Source: Victivallaceae bacterium (GTDB lineage: Bacteria > Verrucomicrobiota > Lentisphaeria > Victivallales > Victivallaceae). Taken from it: a stretch of 39,469 bases of DNA. Made by a program: the position numbers and the translations under genes. The stretch covers positions 1 through 39,469 of the forward strand of contig JAKIUY010000028.1 of the NCBI GenBank assembly GCA_021647315.1, in the 5' to 3' direction. The notes under the pieces were generated by a model that had not been told where the DNA came from, did not search any database, and saw nothing but the letters and a program-made list of their open reading frames with translations. Shown piece after piece: positions 8,869 to 17,691 of the stretch (its first letter is position 1; every line of letters starts with the position of its first letter).

Positions 8869-8896
8869 ATTTTAGCATGTAAAAACATTTAATCAA
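8869..8896 (-). promoter_or_regulatory. Promoter for the SGNH hydrolase gene
   Basis: On the minus strand TTGATT (-35, 8891-8896) is followed after 16 bp by TAAAAT (-10, 8869-8874), with TGC immediately before the -10 forming an extended -10. Within the spacer is ATGT-AAAA-ACAT. The hydrolase ATG is about 80 bp downstream. Confidence 0.55.
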
Positions 8897-8907
8897 GATA
8901 ACGAGAC

Positions 8908-9047
8908 AGGTTTAAGGGAAAAAACCACTTAAAATGGGAGTAAGGTATGACTTAAAATGGTCAAAAGAAAAATTGATGGCACTTTTTGTCATAGTTAAGC
9001 GACTATTCCTAATTTAATGTGTCAATTTTAACCTGTCCCTTAAACCT
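8908..9047. repeat. 12-bp inverted repeat and paired direct repeat upstream of the SGNH gene
   Basis: AGGTTTAAGGGA (8908-8919) and its reverse complement TCCCTTAAACCT (9036-9047) flank the gap between the LacI gene and the SGNH promoter; the right arm lies in the end of the LacI coding region. Between them ACTTAAAATGG occurs twice in direct orientation (8927-8937 and 8950-8960, period 23). These could be operator sites or a terminator-like fold; nothing in the sequence decides. Confidence 0.6.
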
Positions 9048-10024
9048 CTCACGGTTTCGCGTTCGATTAATTTTACTGGAACTTTTAATTCGTAGGGTGG
9101 AGTATTGTTAATCGCGTGAGCGATGGCATCGATAACTTTGTCTGCGAACAATTCTTCCGAAAGATCGACGGTGGTAAATGCCGGTTGAGTATACCGTCCC
9201 CAGTAGAGGTTATCGGCACCGACCAGACTAATGTCGTCAGGGACTTTCAGATTGTTGGCCGTGAACGCCCGGAGTGCGGGAAACATAATATTATCAGCAA
9301 AACAGTAAAAAAATGACGGTAGCTCCGGCATGGAAGCGAGCTTGGTTAGCTGCGGTACTGTTTCATTATGTTGGGTTGAGATTATCCACCGGAAGTTTTC
9401 GGGGCAACTGCCGCCATTGGCGGTGAAGTGATCATAGAAGCCTCTAAACCGAAGACTGTCAAGATTCGGAAAAATAGTCCCCGCTGTACGATGCCCCATT
9501 TTCAATGCGTATTCAGCGGTAACTTTTCCTGCCTCATAGTCATCGCAACGGATGGAGATGCATTTGTCGCAGCTTCCACCTTGAATCAGAATTACTTGCT
9601 GTTGGTGTTTTAGTAAGAATTCTGCAAAGTCAATCGAATTGGTCAGGAACATTTTGATGCCCAGGCTATTCATCTGCCGCAAGCGGTGAAAGGCCTTAAC
9701 TTCATCATCAAGTTGCAGTTCACGCAGAAAAAATTCCAGTTTATGCTGGGGGGATTTCTGGTTGAGAAAGCTGTAGACCCCGGCAAAAAACGAGGTGTTA
9801 AAGTTAAAAAACTCAATTTTACCAGTCAAAAAAGCGACCTTAGTCCAACCGTCCAGCATCGACCGCTGCACACGGTTGTACCCTACCGTTGCCGCATAGT
9901 CCAGTACCCGTTGCCGGGTAGTATCACTAATGCCTTTGTTCTGATGGTTATTCAGCACAAAAGATACCGTGGTCGGTGACAGTTGCAGTTGTTTTGCCAG
10001 TTCAGCAATAGTTATTTTTTTCAT
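9014..10024 (-). CDS. LacI/GalR-family transcriptional regulator
   Basis: 336-residue DNA-binding repressor. The N-terminal helix-turn-helix and hinge helix are canonical: ITIAELAKQLQLSPTTVSFVLNN, then TRQRVLDYAATVGYN. The rest is a periplasmic-binding-protein-like effector domain (DISLVGADNLYWGRYTQPAFTTVDL near the C-terminus is the usual LacI signature). It shares its first base with the last-but-two base of the URO-D gene stop (TAATG overlap), so it is translationally coupled to it and probably controls this operon and perhaps the SGNH gene. The effector cannot be read from the sequence. Confidence 0.95.
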   Translation of the reverse strand: MKKITIAELAKQLQLSPTTVSFVLNNHQNKGISDTTRQRVLDYAATVGYNRVQRSMLDGWTKVAFLTGKIEFFNFNTSFFAGVYSFLNQKSPQHKLEFFLRELQLDDEVKAFHRLRQMNSLGIKMFLTNSIDFAEFLLKHQQQVILIQGGSCDKCISIRCDDYEAGKVTAEYALKMGHRTAGTIFPNLDSLRFRGFYDHFTANGGSCPENFRWIISTQHNETVPQLTKLASMPELPSFFYCFADNIMFPALRAFTANNLKVPDDISLVGADNLYWGRYTQPAFTTVDLSEELFADKVIDAIAHAINNTPPYELKVPVKLIERETVRGLRDRLKLTH

Positions 10025-11103
10025 TAATACCTGCCAAGTTTCATGCCTTCGTCAACAAAATAACGGTATGTTTCATAATTGCAGGTATCAGGAATTGAAT
10101 GATCGGAATGGAGAATATAGCCGAAGCCATTTTTCAGCAGCGGGATTTTTTCATTAAGTTCCGCTTTGATTGCCTCCAAATCATTGGCAACCAGATTTCT
10201 GGCATCCATGCCGCCGCACAGCGATATTTGATCCCCGAAATTACGCTGAATGCGCACCGGATCCATGCCCGCTTTGACTTCGATAACCTGAAGACAGTCA
10301 ATTCCGGCCTCGATGATGCCCGGCAGTAGGGGCTCAACAAAACCGCAGGAGTGCATAATTACCGGAATGCCGCGGGAGTGGCAGTAGTCGATTGTTTTTT
10401 GATGTCCGGGCTGAACGATCTCTTTATACATTTGCGGTGACATAAACGGGCGCCCTTTAAATCCCATATCTTCATAAAACCATACGCCGTCAGGCTGACC
10501 TGCTTCCGAGAACAGTATTTCCATCAGGTCAATGGTCATTTGAGCATAGGTATTAACCATATCTCTGACCCAGTCAGGATCCATCGCCATGCCCATCAGC
10601 ATATATTCATGCCCACAGACCGGATGCATCAATTCAAAGACATTTACACCATTCCAGCAGAAAAAACGCTGCTGTTCAGCCGCCGCCAGTTTTGCCTCGC
10701 GGTAATTATCAAAGTTTATCCGGCGGCGTTCAGGTATTAACAACGGTTTGATCAACTCTTCCCATTGATGACGTTCCATGACTTCAAACCCAACATGTTC
10801 CGGTGTCGCATTGTGGTGTTTGTGCCGTCTTAATAGTGCATAGTTTCCACTACGGATCAGAATAGTATCATCGTCTTCTTCGATAACTTCATCTTCTTTA
10901 TCAAGGTCGGCAGTCAACAGAAATGGCCAGCTGCCGGATATGTCAAATGCAAAATGATCCTCAAGTTTTTCATCTTGCTGCAAGTGCCCCTGTTCCGTCC
11001 ATTTACCCAGGGTGTCTCCCCAAAAGTGTTCGAATAAACCAATCCGGTCAACCGGTTTACGTTGAAGAATATTACCGATACGTTCAATACTGGTCATTGT
11101 CAT
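10024..11103 (-). CDS. Uroporphyrinogen decarboxylase (URO-D/MtaA)-like protein
   Basis: 359-residue cytoplasmic protein of the URO-D superfamily. It begins SIERIGNILQRKPVDRIGLFEHFWGD, the typical family N-terminus, and has CGHEYMLMGMAMDPDWV, a GVWFYEDMGFKGRPFMSPQMY block, IPVIMHSCGFVEPLLP and the ISLCGGMDARNL segment. True HemE proteins and corrinoid-dependent methyltransferases (MtaA, CmuA) share this fold; the HSCG...CGGMD pattern is the one seen in the methyltransferase-like or unassigned branch, so a role in heme synthesis is unlikely. It heads an operon with the LacI gene. AAAGG lies 8 nt before the start. In sugar operons such proteins have no established reaction. Confidence 0.85.
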   Translation of the reverse strand: MTMTSIERIGNILQRKPVDRIGLFEHFWGDTLGKWTEQGHLQQDEKLEDHFAFDISGSWPFLLTADLDKEDEVIEEDDDTILIRSGNYALLRRHKHHNATPEHVGFEVMERHQWEELIKPLLIPERRRINFDNYREAKLAAAEQQRFFCWNGVNVFELMHPVCGHEYMLMGMAMDPDWVRDMVNTYAQMTIDLMEILFSEAGQPDGVWFYEDMGFKGRPFMSPQMYKEIVQPGHQKTIDYCHSRGIPVIMHSCGFVEPLLPGIIEAGIDCLQVIEVKAGMDPVRIQRNFGDQISLCGGMDARNLVANDLEAIKAELNEKIPLLKNGFGYILHSDHSIPDTCNYETYRYFVDEGMKLGRY

Positions 11104-11301
11104 GATTTTAACCTTTTTTTAAGTTATACACAAGTGCATGCTTCTAACTGGTTTTCCGTGCGTTATCAAAATAAGCGGCGCAAAATTTAATAGCTTTTCG
11201 ATCACAAAACGGTATCAATAGAAATTACTATTTCAACCACAAACCTAACGAATTTAACAATTCATAACATTCTGGTTAAATAAATTACTAAAACATTTAG
11301 C

Positions 11302-11329
11302 AAGATAGATGATTCAAGCAATTTGTCAA
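11302..11329 (-). promoter_or_regulatory. Candidate promoter of the URO-D/LacI operon
   Basis: TTGACA (minus strand, 11324-11329) is followed after 16 bp by TATCTT (11302-11307). It lies about 200 bp before the URO-D start, giving a long leader that contains GAAAT-TACT-ATTTC (11221-11234), a possible operator for the LacI protein. The -35 is perfect and the -10 moderate. Confidence 0.45.
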
Positions 11330-11375
11330 ATAGAGAAAGTGAATTATTCTGAAAAATAACTACTATTAACCTAAT

Positions 11376-11509
11376 TAGACGGTACTCGAAAAGGGTGTGC
11401 GATTGCGATTTTTGTCGGAGTTTACAGCTTCAGCGTGTCTTTTTGAGCGTATTGATTGCACGCTCAAACTGTGAACTCCGACGGCGAATACCTTTTCGAA
11501 TGTCGTCTA
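11376..11509. repeat. Structured repeat C: 134-bp nested inverted repeat
   Basis: A single very long hairpin can be drawn from nested arms: TAGACG/CGTCTA (11376-11381 and 11504-11509), TCGAAAAGG/CCTTTTCGA (11386-11394 and 11491-11499), GTCGGAGTTTACAG (11414-11427) against CTGTGAACTCCGAC (11469-11482, one mismatch), and an apical TTTGAGCGT/ACGCTCAAA (11442-11450 and 11460-11468) with a 9-nt loop. Its left 18 bp, TAGACGGTACTCGAAAAG, equal the termini of repeats A and B. The rest of the 11104-11561 gap holds the URO-D promoter and leader; no gene is supported there. Confidence 0.9.
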
Positions 11510-11561
11510 AAAGGTTCCGACGCAGCCGGCTATATTTAAATACACCGGCAGGATACCGATG

Positions 11562-12671
11562 CTATATTAGTTTGGTAAAATCAAGTTGTATGGCCTGTTT
11601 TTGCCGGTATGATTTGATGCCGGTGCTGGCGGTGAGCTGGGTTACGGCGCCGGCAATGATGCCGGTTTCGATTTCAACTTCACCGGCGACGGCGCGGCGG
11701 AAGAATTCTAGTTCATTATAATGTCCTTTATCCTCTTTCGGGATAGTATCATAATAGTAACCCTTGGCTATTTGCTCCGGGGTTACGTTTTGCCGCCAAT
11801 GGCGCAGTTTTTCTTCGGCTACCGCCATTGAGCTGTTAACTACCTTATCGCCAATCGTATAATCGTAGGTTTTATTGATATATTCATTTTTTTCCCAGCC
11901 AAAGGCTTCAAGTTCGATGAAGTTATGTCCTTTGATGCAGCCACTGTTGGTATTGATCTCCAGATACTCTTTCGGTACTCCCGCATTAGCATTGTCACCG
12001 GAAATTACCACCGCAGTAACATCATGCGGATATTCCAAGGTGATGATATTATCGACATTACCGCCACCGGCGGCATAAACTGAAGTCGGGAATGAATCGG
12101 TCAGCCAGTTCAGCAAGTCGAAGATATGGGTTGCCTCATGAATAATCGTCGATTCGGCATGTTTAATTATCGCATCATAGTGGTGTTGCGGCCACAGTCT
12201 GATGCCTTCACCAATTATCCGGTAGATGATGGTTGTGTTACCCTTGCGGTGTTGTTTATAGAGTGATTTGACATCCTGCATCATCGGGCTGTAGGGACGG
12301 TTGAAGCCGACCATGAATTTTATATCACTGTTCAAAATCAGTTTGTTCATCGCCTCAATCTGGTCATCATCATAACACAACGGTTTTTCGACAAACAGAT
12401 GTTTGCCATATTTGACCGCCGCCTCCATAATCGGCATTCTGACATCCGGTTTGGTTGAACAGATAATCGCCTCAATTTCAGGGTCAACAAACAGCTGTAT
12501 CATATCGGTGGTCGTATAGGCATCCGGTACTTTAGTTTTCAACTGCTCCAGAATATTCTCATTCAGGTCGCAGAACGCCCTGATGGCAAATTCAGGGTTT
12601 TTCATCACATTCGGGATGTGATTACCCTCAGCGAAACCGCCACAGCCAATAAAGCCAATGTTCATAGTCAT
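11562..12671 (-). CDS. Gfo/Idh/MocA-family NAD(P)-dependent oxidoreductase
   Basis: 369-residue cytoplasmic oxidoreductase acting on a sugar or sugar-derived substrate. The N-terminal Rossmann motif is GFIGCGGFAEGNHIPN; the cofactor-binding and catalytic EKP motif is GKHLFVEKPLCYD; IHEATHIFDLLNWL carries the HxxD-type histidine and aspartate of the family catalytic site. The start gives MTMNIGF with GAGG at suitable spacing; a second in-frame ATG at 12665 is an alternative. It is the last gene of the block that begins with the GntR-type regulator, separated from the TIM-barrel gene by repeat A. Substrate unknown; oxidation, dehydration or keto-sugar glycoside cleavage are all known within the superfamily. 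Confidence 0.92.
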   Translation of the reverse strand: MTMNIGFIGCGGFAEGNHIPNVMKNPEFAIRAFCDLNENILEQLKTKVPDAYTTTDMIQLFVDPEIEAIICSTKPDVRMPIMEAAVKYGKHLFVEKPLCYDDDQIEAMNKLILNSDIKFMVGFNRPYSPMMQDVKSLYKQHRKGNTTIIYRIIGEGIRLWPQHHYDAIIKHAESTIIHEATHIFDLLNWLTDSFPTSVYAAGGGNVDNIITLEYPHDVTAVVISGDNANAGVPKEYLEINTNSGCIKGHNFIELEAFGWEKNEYINKTYDYTIGDKVVNSSMAVAEEKLRHWRQNVTPEQIAKGYYYDTIPKEDKGHYNELEFFRRAVAGEVEIETGIIAGAVTQLTASTGIKSYRQKQAIQLDFTKLI

Positions 12672-12695
12672 ATTTTTAATACCTCAATTTAAAAT

Positions 12696-12786
12696 AATTT
12701 TCTTTAAAATTAACAGATACGGAGCGGAGAAAAGCCTTAAATTTCCGCGATGCGGAAATTTCAGAAGGCTTTTCGAGTACCGTCTA
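12696..12786 (-). repeat. Structured repeat A, starting on a stop codon
   Basis: Read on the minus strand the element starts TAGACGGTACTCGAAAAG, and its TAG is the stop codon of the TIM-barrel gene. It folds as ACGG/CCGT, an asymmetric internal loop (TACTC against TCCGCT), a 10-bp stem GAAAAGCCTT/AAGGCTTTTC, then AAATTTCCGC-atc-GCGGAAATTT, and ends with a shared AAAGAAAATT. Repeat B has the same plan with a different inner stem. It fills most of the gap before the Gfo/Idh gene. No T-run follows the hairpin, so it is not a standard terminator. Confidence 0.9.
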
Positions 12787-13965
12787 GCTAAGAAAATAAT
12801 CAAGCAGTTGCCAATAATCTGGCTTTTCCAGAAAATGATAAGCTTCAAACAGAACAATTCCATCAAGATTACCCTGATTGAGTTGCTGCTTAATCGTATC
12901 CGCTTTATACTGAATGGTGCCTTCCAGTTTTTCATGTCCCAACCAGCACCAGCCCTGGCGGCTGGCTTTTGCAGGCTTGAACATTTCAGGATACAATGTT
13001 TTCAAATCAACATCATCATTCTCGGGCAGTGCATAATGCAGTTCATCAAGAATATCTCCATCCACCAACTGCTCCCAGTCGAAAAAATGTTTTCCGTAAA
13101 CAAAATGCGGAGCATCCGGTTCATAACGCAACCCAAATGATAATTGCCCCTCCACTTCACGCCGCACCTGTTCAAGGAATTTTATAAAGTATTGACCGCG
13201 AAAACGGCTCCACTGTTCTGAAATTTCAGGTTGTTTACCGGTTGCGTTAATATAGGCTTCGACTACCGGCGGGTCAAAACCGTAATTGCCAATTGCCGCT
13301 TGCTGTGATTTGTCGATAAATGTTCTGTTTGCCTTAATCCATTCAAGATAGCAAATCTCGGGATTTTTATCAACAAAATTTTCCAAGGCAATATTATATT
13401 CAGGCGGACGGCTATGACTGCGGTTTGACAAATAAAGCCCATCGCCTGCATAGGATAAAATCTCCCTGATTTGCTTCATTCTGAATTCAACAACTTCAGG
13501 GTATGCATAGGAAGTGACACCAAGATAATAATTTTCACCATCATAAGAACGCCAGCATAGTTCAGGATGTTTTGCAACAATTGAGCTCGCATGATTCCCT
13601 TGAACGCCATAGTCATCATAAAGCGTCAGCCATGGATAAAGCTTCATGCCGTGCTTGTGAGCCAGGCGAATTGCAGCCTCTAAAGGGTCGAAGCGCTCAA
13701 GAATAGCCTGGCATTTGTAATAATTAGCTTCGTGCAGTTTTGCAATACTGGCAGCACCATTATATGCTTGTCCAGTGAACATATCGCCAGTTTTCGTACG
13801 ATAAAGCAACTGCCCGCAAACCGACAGACGCCACTGTATCGCATTAATACCATGTTCAGCACAGCTGCCCAGAAAGCGGTCAATATGCTGTTCATCAAAC
13901 AGCTCTTCAGACTTCCATATCAGGTCGTAATAATCGACCGCCATTGTTAACTTGCACTTTCCCAT
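12784..13965 (-). CDS. Uncharacterised TIM-barrel glycoside-hydrolase-like protein
   Basis: 393 residues with no signal peptide. Alternating strands and helices suggest a (beta/alpha)8 barrel: GINAIQWRLSVCG, AAIRLAHKHGMKLYPWLTLYDDYGVQ, VVEFRMKQIREIL followed by GDGLYLSNRSHSRPPEY, and a terminal LDGIVLFEAYHF. The pattern of a far-from-active-site helix leading to KLYPWLTLYDDYG is like family-10-type hypothetical glycosylhydrolases (GHL10/YngK), but I do not recognise a specific family. Possible catalytic residues are Asp/Glu of WLTLYDDYG and LFEAYHF. The ATG begins 1 nt after the TGA of the upstream GH20-like gene, so translation is probably coupled. The stop codon is the first triplet of repeat A. 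Confidence 0.65.
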   Translation of the reverse strand: MGKCKLTMAVDYYDLIWKSEELFDEQHIDRFLGSCAEHGINAIQWRLSVCGQLLYRTKTGDMFTGQAYNGAASIAKLHEANYYKCQAILERFDPLEAAIRLAHKHGMKLYPWLTLYDDYGVQGNHASSIVAKHPELCWRSYDGENYYLGVTSYAYPEVVEFRMKQIREILSYAGDGLYLSNRSHSRPPEYNIALENFVDKNPEICYLEWIKANRTFIDKSQQAAIGNYGFDPPVVEAYINATGKQPEISEQWSRFRGQYFIKFLEQVRREVEGQLSFGLRYEPDAPHFVYGKHFFDWEQLVDGDILDELHYALPENDDVDLKTLYPEMFKPAKASRQGWCWLGHEKLEGTIQYKADTIKQQLNQGNLDGIVLFEAYHFLEKPDYWQLLDYFLS

Positions 13966-13966
13966 A

Positions 13967-16900
13967 TCAATTACCTACAACTTCCCGTCCGGAAACAGCA
14001 AACAGCACCAGGTCAAAATCAACAATGCTCTGCGTCAACTCAATGCCGGTTATCTGCTTGTCCGGATGCGGATTTACCCATTCCCATTGATAGAGAAAAA
14101 GGTTGTTGCCGTCAGATGCTTTCAGCGGCAGTACGTAACGGCAGCCGATACTCATTCTGAACCGCGGATTAACCGCAGTCTTCCAAATATTGTCATGCAT
14201 CCGCAGCGGTAACTTAACCTTAGTGCCATCCTGATAAACAACCTGGTAATCCCCTGCCGGACGGCCATATATCCAGTGGCGCCACAGCAGTTTGCGATAG
14301 TTCGCTTTGAGAAATTTATCGGTAGTCAGTACTGAATGCAGAAAAATCAGTGAAGAATATTTACCACTGACCGGTATCGTTATTTTAGCGTTCTGTTTGA
14401 TCAAGATACAGTTTTTGCCTGTAGCCGTTAATTGCATCGTGATATTGCCGATATTCTGTTTGCCGTTGGGCATATTAACAATTTCGACTCCCGACAGGAC
14501 TTTACTGCATAACGCGTTAAAATTACGGTTGTACACAGTTTTCAAATCAATGGGATACACTTTAACGGCTGCTTTAGGATTTGCCGACTCCGCGTACATA
14601 TTAATGAGAGCCGGCAATTTACCTGAACTTATCAGCATGGTAATACTTTCACCGTTATCACTATTAGCATTCCAGGCAAATTCCGCACCACGCAGCAGGT
14701 TGGTAATATAGCCAACCACGACTTTGGGACCGGTTATCGGCAATGACCAGAAAAAAGAATAGACACTGCAACCATAACCGTCAATCAGCGGCACGATATT
14801 TTTCGGAAACCATACCCCGGTTGGATTGACCCATTGGGTAAAACCCAGTTTATTGAAATATTTAATGCCGATATCTTTACTCGCCCACGGCAGGATAATC
14901 AAATCTTTCGGTAGTTTATCAGTAATCTTGTATAAATCATAACGGGTGCCATTGTGGCGCGGATTGATCATATCCTCATGAGTGAGAATTTTTACATTAT
15001 GTTGACGCCCGAACTTTGACGCGGCTTGGAAAAACTCCAGAAATGCTTCAGCACGAGTTTTGCCGTTCATCAGATATTTGGCCGGTTTCCTACCCTTTTC
15101 AGGACTATGCCACCATTCGTCACCACCAACATTTATATACTTGCATTGAGTTGCCTCAATGATATCGAGAAAACAGTCAAAAACCAGTTTATTATGTTCA
15201 GGATGGGTAATGTCAGCCTGGTTTTTGTAATCCTTTTCCTTCATTTCAGGATGAACCCGCAACAGCCACCAGCTGGCGTGACCGCCGATCTGCCAACGTG
15301 GGACAAACTCAATAAAATTATCCCGGCAGTATTTTGCCAATTTCGCCAAGTCATCAAGTGAATAGAGACAGTTTGCCGCGTTAAATTCAGGATGCCGTTT
15401 ATATTCGACGAGGGAATCGATATTGCAGATAAAAACGTTTAATTTTGAACCCGCTACATAACGATCCACCCAATTAATTAAATAATCAATGGAACGTCGC
15501 TCTTTAAACGCTCCTTTATAGAACTGCCAGGGATGGAGCAGATTGACAAAACGAATTGGCAGATCAGGATAATCAACTATTTCAACTGCCGGTACCGGCG
15601 ATTCAACTGTGCGTTTCATCGGTTGTTTGATCAATTGCATAAAAGTTTTACAGCCATAATAGAGCCCAGCTTCGCCCCCGCCAGTGATGGTAACCTTTTG
15701 TGGTGTAACCAGTAATTTATAGCTCTCTTTGCGTAAATTCTTTTTCACTTTGGCTGGAACAACCGTATCATCAATATTGAGAACAATACCTGTTGTCCCA
15801 CCTTGAACTATCCGGTATTTTATACCGGTAAATCCAAGTAGTTTCTGTTTGAATATTTTAGCGGTAAGCAACATCCTGGCAGTAGTATTTTTCGGCACCG
15901 AAATAATGTTATGCTTACCGGTATAAAACAGCCCTTTGCCCCACTTTATCTGTTTCGGAGTTGGACTAAACAGGCGTTGACCGAAAAGATCCTGTAATGC
16001 CACAACGTTTTCAACATTTATCGCACTTAAACGCATATCACCTGATTTATTGACAAGTCCCAGGTAAAAGGTGTAAAGCCCATCAAGGCCTTTGATGTGT
16101 GAAAGGGTGATTTTCTGTTCGACAGTTTTCCCTGAAAGCTTAATAGTCTGACTGTCCAACTGCTGAAAAGTATTATCCGGAGCAGATAAATACTTTTTCA
16201 AGGTATATTCGCCTGACCTGAAACCATTCAATTGACAGGTAATGATAAAATCGGTATTGCCTGATGCCGTATCCTTGTCTGCGACGACATCGGTAATCCT
16301 GATGGTACCGGAACCGAACGGTTTTTTATTAAATACTAACAGACCGAAATTGCGCGGATACGGGAAACGTTTACATGGTGCCCATACGGTCGTTTTAAAT
16401 TTACCGCCACGTTTTTTCTCATATCCCTGAGCGATCTGAAATCCCATAAATTGACGTTTCAGGTCCACATGAATAGATTTTAAAGGAAGAGCTAGCTCGT
16501 TCTTCCAGACATTACCAGAAAAACTGTTTTTTTTTTGATGGGTTAACTGCCAATCCTTATCGCGCCTAATAACCATGGCGGCAGTTCTGTCAAAAGCCGT
16601 CATGGCATCCCATACCGCGCCATTCATATTGGTCACAAACTGAATTGAGCAACGATTATCGTTCCAACCGTCAAAAAAAAACTCGGTCAATTCGTCGCCC
16701 CATATTGACCCGACTTTATCGCCGGGTTTAAACGATGCTGAAGGTTTGCCTGGGTATTTAGCATAAGAATCAACATATAGATTATCAGCATCATAACCCA
16801 CCTTGACTTTCAATGGAGATTGCCGATTGAATTTAAGCGATACTGCACCTTTACCCGGCAGAATCTCCTGCACTGTACGAACTTTGAGAATTTTCAAGTT

Positions 16901-17476
16901 TTTTGTAGTAGTTTGCTTCGGGTGTAATTTTATCGATATTTTACGCAGTAAAAAGTTCGGAGCCGTGCCCACGGACATAGACAGAACAATTGTTGACAAT
17001 CCACGCCAATCCTGTGGGATTATCTTCTTTCTGCTCCAACCGGTATCGAAATAATATTTATGCACCCCTTTTTCTAGTGCCAGATATTTTACCACACTGT
17101 TGCCGTTTGCAAAATTCACCGAAACCGGCAATTTTTTAAAATCACTGTCCGGATAGTATATTTCCAGTGTCACTCCCCGTGGAGTAACCGTTTCGGGCAA
17201 TTTTTTTAATTTATCTTTGATAACAATTACTGCCCTGCCGGTACCACTTTTACCGGTATAATTAAATTTAAGCCACTTGGCATTTTGAAAATCTACCAGC
17301 TCAGTTTTCGGTGCAAAATCACTGCCTTTTATCCAGCTGCAGGTCGAGCAGTACAATGTCTTTGAAGTTGATTTCCCAGCCTCAAGTAAAACCACCTCTT
17401 TATCATTTTTTTCTACTCCTGACACGATAGTTGCCAACAACATCAGACAACCAAGTAATATACTATTTTTTTTCAT
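13967..17476 (-). CDS. Secreted GH20-like beta-hexosaminidase with CBM9-like domain
   Basis: 1169-residue exported enzyme probably releasing terminal N-acetylhexosamine residues. A signal peptide (about 20 residues, MKKNSILLGCLMLLATIVSG) is followed by a beta-sandwich region (25-190), a CBM9-like sugar-binding domain (about 200-385), a GH20b-type domain (about 500-630, with LLVTPQKVTITGGGEAGLYY and the bridge VDYPDLPIRF) and the GH20 barrel (about 635-940). INVGGDEWWH places the Asp-Glu pair at 786-787, matching the substrate-assisted pair of GH20. A C-terminal beta domain ends the protein. It follows the pseudopilin gene and is close in architecture to the gene at 19889-23371. AAGGA is 9 nt before the ATG. 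Confidence 0.87.
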   Translation of the reverse strand: MKKNSILLGCLMLLATIVSGVEKNDKEVVLLEAGKSTSKTLYCSTCSWIKGSDFAPKTELVDFQNAKWLKFNYTGKSGTGRAVIVIKDKLKKLPETVTPRGVTLEIYYPDSDFKKLPVSVNFANGNSVVKYLALEKGVHKYYFDTGWSRKKIIPQDWRGLSTIVLSMSVGTAPNFLLRKISIKLHPKQTTTKNLKILKVRTVQEILPGKGAVSLKFNRQSPLKVKVGYDADNLYVDSYAKYPGKPSASFKPGDKVGSIWGDELTEFFFDGWNDNRCSIQFVTNMNGAVWDAMTAFDRTAAMVIRRDKDWQLTHQKKNSFSGNVWKNELALPLKSIHVDLKRQFMGFQIAQGYEKKRGGKFKTTVWAPCKRFPYPRNFGLLVFNKKPFGSGTIRITDVVADKDTASGNTDFIITCQLNGFRSGEYTLKKYLSAPDNTFQQLDSQTIKLSGKTVEQKITLSHIKGLDGLYTFYLGLVNKSGDMRLSAINVENVVALQDLFGQRLFSPTPKQIKWGKGLFYTGKHNIISVPKNTTARMLLTAKIFKQKLLGFTGIKYRIVQGGTTGIVLNIDDTVVPAKVKKNLRKESYKLLVTPQKVTITGGGEAGLYYGCKTFMQLIKQPMKRTVESPVPAVEIVDYPDLPIRFVNLLHPWQFYKGAFKERRSIDYLINWVDRYVAGSKLNVFICNIDSLVEYKRHPEFNAANCLYSLDDLAKLAKYCRDNFIEFVPRWQIGGHASWWLLRVHPEMKEKDYKNQADITHPEHNKLVFDCFLDIIEATQCKYINVGGDEWWHSPEKGRKPAKYLMNGKTRAEAFLEFFQAASKFGRQHNVKILTHEDMINPRHNGTRYDLYKITDKLPKDLIILPWASKDIGIKYFNKLGFTQWVNPTGVWFPKNIVPLIDGYGCSVYSFFWSLPITGPKVVVGYITNLLRGAEFAWNANSDNGESITMLISSGKLPALINMYAESANPKAAVKVYPIDLKTVYNRNFNALCSKVLSGVEIVNMPNGKQNIGNITMQLTATGKNCILIKQNAKITIPVSGKYSSLIFLHSVLTTDKFLKANYRKLLWRHWIYGRPAGDYQVVYQDGTKVKLPLRMHDNIWKTAVNPRFRMSIGCRYVLPLKASDGNNLFLYQWEWVNPHPDKQITGIELTQSIVDFDLVLFAVSGREVVGN

Positions 17477-17691
17477 TAATAATTTTCCTTATTTTACTTT
17501 CAAAAGAGTTACGCGTATATTCTAAAAATTCCTAGTTTTGAGTTTAATTCCATATTTGCTCTTTGCACCTAGAAGTCGCAAGCTACTCTAGTCTGCAATG
17601 TCCCAGCGGCACTCGTAGAAAACGAAGTAATAGACAATACATAGTTTAAACTCAAATGATAAAGTTGATTTACTATTTTTGATGAATTGAA
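17477..17691. other. Leader between repeat B and the GH20-like gene
   Basis: About 215 bp, AT-rich, with no supported gene and no clear promoter. Together with repeat B it makes a gap of 300 bp between the pseudopilin stop and the GH20-like start. The longest open frame here (17569-17904 minus) runs into the pseudopilin in another frame and has no coding signature. Confidence 0.5.

Noticed and set aside
11395..11721. Plus-strand open frame of 108 codons
   Set aside because: It spans repeat C and the antisense of the Gfo/Idh gene end; no start signal or recognisable protein.
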